DNA of 64,000 nucleotides, taken from Oasisia sp. SBJ-2009 (Eukaryota; Annelida; Polychaeta; Sabellida; Siboglinidae). This document shows positions 60,090 through 64,000 of the stretch, one piece after another. The position numbers were made by a program, and so were the translations under genes. The notes below the pieces were generated by a model. That model was given only the letters and a program-made list of their open reading frames with translations. It did no database searches and had not been told where the DNA came from. The DNA is taken from assembly GCA_964017155.1 (NCBI GenBank), contig OZ024866.1, positions 19,686,904-19,750,903 of the forward strand, in the 5' to 3' direction. Position 1 is the stretch's first letter, and each line of letters begins with the position of its first letter.

Positions 60090-62080
60090 TGTGTGTGTTT
60101 GTGTTTGTGTTTGTGTTTGTGCGTGAGGTGGGTGTGCGTGTGTGCGTATGCATGTCTACGTGTGTGCGTATATATGTGTATATGTACGTAAGATTGGGTA
60201 TAAATATCCTAACCAACGCCCCTGCTGTTGTAGTTGTAAGTGTGAGCGCCCGCTACGTTCCATCCACGACCCTGGTACACCCTGCCGTCACCGCCAACGA
60301 GGAAGCTGTAGCCGATATCACTCCACTCTGCCGGAGAGAACATAACCATTGTAACACAACCATCGCCGTGTGACCAACGTTCTGCAGGCCGCACTTGATA
60401 ACAATTCAGACACTGGAGTCATAATTACAGTTGTGTACCGCCTTCGTTGTCATCTTTCTATTTACATAGTAGTATTCACATTTTTAGGAAACGTTGCTAA
60501 TGTTTTATGCTATTCATCAGGACATGCAGTGTAGCGCCATTGTTAATGTCAAATGTATGCTGTATGCTATTATGAACAATAATGGGGTCAATTCAACAAC
60601 AACAAAATTGAAATTGGTTGGAGTCGTTATGTATCAAAAAACCAAACATATTTATACTGACATCAGCGTTCCTTGAACTAAAACCAGCACTGAAACAAAT
60701 ACAACGGGTAACCTCAAGTATATAACTGAACTCACCCTACTAACGTTATTCACCCTCATGCAAAAATTTACCTAAGTGAGTTGACCCATGTTTAATTGAA
60801 ATATGACTACCATCACCTGAAAGACGTCAGAAACCACACAGCAAAGTTTCCCTCGTCAGTTGGTTGTTTGTACGCCAATGCGATCACGTTAACTATAGTG
60901 AGGTTTTCTTAAGTCTAACGATTTTTGCTAGCCTGCTGTTACACACTGCGATGTTAATTACTGTATTTACCACAGCTGCTGCGGTGACATTGATCGCTTT
61001 GAGAACGTTTCGGATATAGCGCTCTATAAAAATAAATATTAAATAAGTATTATTATTACGTTACGCTTGATTAGGTTCTCCTAAGCGAATCAAGTTATCT
61101 GTCCTCAAAGGTAAATTTGTAGATAGGGACGGAGCTTGTGACTTGTAGCCGAGACTGTGTAATGTGAATGAAGTCAATCAATCGACCTACTTTTGCCGTT
61201 CATGTGGTAGTTCTGGAAGCTGCGGACCTTTGCCGAACACGTGCTGAGGCTGTTGCATGTGGCGCTGGCCGAGTGATGGATGAACACGTAGGAGACGGCG
61301 GGTATTGTCGAGTATCTTCCGTGTCTCTTCGCGCCCCACTGACTGCGGGTGACATCGGCACAGTCGTAGGCGAACACTGGAAACATACACTGGAAATTAC
61401 GTCACCACTTAAACAGTTGATGTCGTCTTCCGTTGCTACTCGTCAAATTCTTTCACCTGGAAACTTGTCAAGATGATTAATGATCTGATTTGACTTTCAA
61501 AGGTCCACAGGTCCACATAACGTGTGCATCTGCACTTTATGCCTTTTGTTGCATTTTTATTAATTATAGACCTTTTAATATGAAACTTACTGTTCGTAAT
61601 GAAAATATACTTAATGGACTCCTGAAACACATTGACCTTTGTTAAAATAAATGTGCATACGTTTGTGTAATCTTTCGAAAGTATTGACTATGCACATTGG
61701 TTGCTTTTGGTGATAGGTCAAAGGCAGACGCCGGGGCGTATAACTTGTACCTTCAAGTGAATTCACTGATTGGGTTTGAGAGAGACGGAATAGTTAGGTA
61801 ATGTGTTATATAGTCATCTAAATATTAATAATATTATTTGCAAATCTATAGTTCAATGTTCGGAGAAAAAAAAATAGTGTGTACCTTGACATGTGCTGGA
61901 AGTGCGTAAATAAATGTACACACATTTGCTAGCGTGTCTTGTAGGTCGTTATTTTTTATAGCAAAATACATTTTGATTGAGACTAGAGAAAGACCCTTCA
62001 ACACCGTGAGGACGTCACTCACCTGCGCTCACCGCCACTGACACGGCGAAGACAAACAACAACGCACCGGAGCTTGCCAT
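59387..62080 (-). CDS. Short secreted peptidoglycan recognition protein (amidase type), 187 aa
   Basis: Exons 62080-62023, 61376-61191, 60327-60214 and 59592-59387 join at GT/AG sites in matching phase to a complete 187-residue protein. Residues 1-19 are a signal peptide ([19 protein letters not shown]). The rest is one PGRP/amidase-2 domain: [67 protein letters not shown]. All zinc ligands of the catalytic class are present (His53, Tyr88, His162, Cys170), so it should cleave the lactyl-amide bond between muramic acid and the peptide stem of bacterial wall. Cys60-Cys66 is the conserved PGRP disulfide. Its likely role is secreted antibacterial immunity or scavenging. The last intron contains microsatellites. 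Confidence 0.94.
59877..59925. repeat. (TATG)/(TA)n microsatellite in PGRP intron
   Basis: TATG and TA units in the last PGRP intron. Confidence 0.93.
60038..60125. repeat. (GT)n microsatellite in PGRP intron
   Basis: GT repeats with a GTTT-type variant at the right edge, about 90 bases upstream (in coding order, downstream) of the exon at 60214-60327. Confidence 0.95.
60950..61062. mobile_element. SINE/LINE 3'-tail-like fragment in PGRP intron
   Basis: The string GATCGCTTTGAGAACGTTTC, then GGATATAGCGCTCTATAAAA and an (ATT)-rich end, resembles the widespread conserved 3' tail of L2-type LINEs and their SINEs. No body of an element is recognisable upstream. Confidence 0.4.
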
Positions 62081-62518
62081 ATTGATGTGTGATTAGACCT
62101 GGGAAAACGCATTACATATCAGCCAGCTGTCAAGTTTTGCATGTCTGGTAGCAATAGCCCACGAAAATGTATTTCATTTTATTGTTACCCATTGGCTGTC
62201 TCGGCTGTGTTTATTACATTCTTATATCCTACAGACGCACACGTTCATTCAAACAGAAATGGACACACATAATGCTAACGTGTACACACACGAGAATAAA
62301 CATATTTGCAGAATCAATGATTTGTTGCAGAATGGCAGATGCCTATAAACAGGTATCATAATTTAGGTAGACAAAACACACACAGAATTTGCGATATGTA
62401 ACACTACACCAATAATATACTTTCTGAGAGTTCCTCCACTAGTTTGCGAACAGTGTAACCGTTGAAGATAATCTATGTTTTAGTTTCTGCACAGTTAGTA
62501 ACAGTGTAACCACTTACC

Positions 62519-62575
62519 TCGACTGCAGTTCACAGGGCTACACAATCTCATGGTCGAGACTGCGCCTTATATAGT
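62519..62575 (-). promoter_or_regulatory. PGRP core promoter and non-coding first exon
   Basis: On the minus strand, TATATAAGG (62573-62565) is followed after about 30 bases by a likely transcription start, then a short exon ending CTGCAGTCGAG at 62518 with donor GTAAGTGG. The matching acceptor TTTTCCCAG lies just before GTCTAATCACACATCAATAT, which leads directly into the PGRP start codon. Spacing fits a TATA-driven gene with a split 5' UTR. Confidence 0.7.
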
Positions 62576-62599
62576 GCAGCTGAAGCGGGTATTGACCAA

Positions 62600-63480
62600 A
62601 CATATTATGAAATGATGACCAAACGAATCATGGCAAATATATACACTGTTTCTGCAATTTCAGCTAACCTGAGCAGCTAATGAAAGATGACACGACAAGT
62701 CCTAAAACGAAAACGAATGCACTGTGTGTTTAGCGGCATTAACCTCTTTGTTGTGTCGTGTCTCCGGGCGGTGTCATCATAAGATGTCTCCTTCTGGTAA
62801 GAATTGTAACGGATAGCTTGCAACTGTAAATAGGAACAACATAAGGCTCACGTCTTAGAACCTTTAATTGTATGTTTATCGACTTATTTCCCATTTTCAA
62901 TTGACACCATGAAATAAACAAACGTCATTGTAGCGGTGTTGCTTTCGTTGACCTTCGTACATTTGCACATTTGGGATGGCCAGTAATGGCGGCACAAAGT
63001 AACTTACATTACAGTTTTGTTCGCTAAGGCCACACATTTGCTAAACCGCTATTTGGTGGATAAAAACGATAAAAACGTGAACATTGGGCCTTGTACGTAA
63101 AGTGTTATATAAGCATATTGGTTCTCAGCCGGACTGCCCAATACTATTCTGGTATATTATTTCCCATTAGAGGCTGCAGTGTAGCAGTGTAGACTAGATA
63201 TTAGAAAATTCTAATTTTCACAAAGAACAGTAAATGCATGGAACAGATTATCAACTTATTGCGTAGGTGCTAGTAGTGTTAATATATTTTAAAATAAAAT
63301 CGATATTTACCTAAGAACGACGGGATACACTGAGATGTATAGGTTGGGCTCTCGATAAGCCAAAGGGTTTCCTGGTCCATCTGCCATCTAGAGTTGATTC
63401 TCTAGGTTGGCAATCTGGTTAAATCTTATTAATCCTCTATCGCTGCGTTGATTTCTGTCGTGAAATAAATCCACATTGGC
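62600..63480. other. PGRP upstream region, no gene recognised
   Basis: AT-rich DNA without a convincing frame. It would contain the PGRP distal promoter; I did not find motifs I could assign to a factor. Confidence 0.4.
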
Positions 63481-63502
63481 GGTTTATGAAATTGAAGTAT
63501 AT

Positions 63503-63503
63503 A

Positions 63504-63598
<95 letters not shown>
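63503..63598. repeat. (TA)n microsatellite
   Basis: About 95 bases of pure TA repeat. The remainder to 64000 is AT-rich with nothing recognisable. Confidence 0.97.
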
Positions 63599-63601
<3 letters not shown>

Positions 63602-64000
63602 CTTTTATTTACGAAATTACATTGTACGTTGTAGTAACATGAAGTGTCCACAAATATTCTCATTTTTCTAACTGAAACGATCCATTGTAAAGTTAGAGAA
63701 ACTGTATTAATATGCATGTGTAAGGACATAAAGGGTACTAATTTATTAGAATATATTCTGGGTATATTTCTATGTTATTCGCTCTAGTTAACCAGCTAGC
63801 TCTGTCAAAATTGTTTATATACGAGTAGGGTAAATGTATAAGTGTAGTTACAGGCATTAATATCACCCTCTATCATATGAAATATCATATTTTGCTGTAT
63901 TTGTCACGACGTCAAAGTATTGGACCAATTGTACATTTTTATTACATTTGTCGTTAAATTACAGTGAACATTCACAGTTGAGCACAATCATACAGCGTTA

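Overview
The window is animal nuclear DNA: the protein genes are split by GT-AG introns, microsatellites are very long, and remnants of several eukaryotic transposon classes lie between and inside genes. The gene set (2-oxoglutarate/malate carrier, JTB, BTB-BACK protein, ZIP1/3-type zinc transporter, short secreted PGRP) fits an invertebrate bilaterian. A lophotrochozoan such as a mollusc is my best guess, but nothing here proves it.

Host genes. SLC25A11-like mitochondrial carrier, minus strand, four consecutive exons at 799-4503, with more exons off the left edge. JTB homologue, plus strand, four exons at 31040-34618, signal-peptide exon not found. BTB-BACK protein, minus strand, two coding exons at 39476-41551, 244 aa. 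ZIP zinc transporter, plus strand, one coding exon at 45107-46255, 382 aa, divergent from the BTB gene. Short PGRP, minus strand, four coding exons plus a non-coding first exon and a TATA box, 59387 to about 62575, 187 aa, with all amidase zinc ligands present. The genes look independent; there is no operon.

Repeat landscape. The main structure is a 12.9-kb palindrome at 13621-26503. Its arms are about 6.1 kb, nearly identical and collinear apart from one large indel each, around a 181-base spacer. Each arm tip holds a GC-rich cluster of repeated motifs, and the whole structure is flanked by an 8-base direct repeat matching at 7 of 8 positions (TTATGCTA / TTATGGTA). It may therefore have inserted as one unit with giant terminal inverted repeats. 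Its centre is two head-to-head copies of a LINE, and another copy of that LINE sits in an SLC25A11 intron with a perfect 24-base target duplication.

Other mobile DNA: a non-autonomous hAT with a perfect 8-base duplication (12021-13329); a Kolobok-like element with TTAA duplication and a decayed THAP domain (29347-30174) plus a second copy at 53222-53925; a long-inverted-repeat, possibly PIF/Harbinger-derived element (6058-10083) containing a Jockey/CR1-type reverse transcriptase relic; a TIR element at 56944-59188; and further LINE fragments. A 1.9-kb tandem array of a 56-base unit (51178-53065) and many long microsatellites complete the picture.
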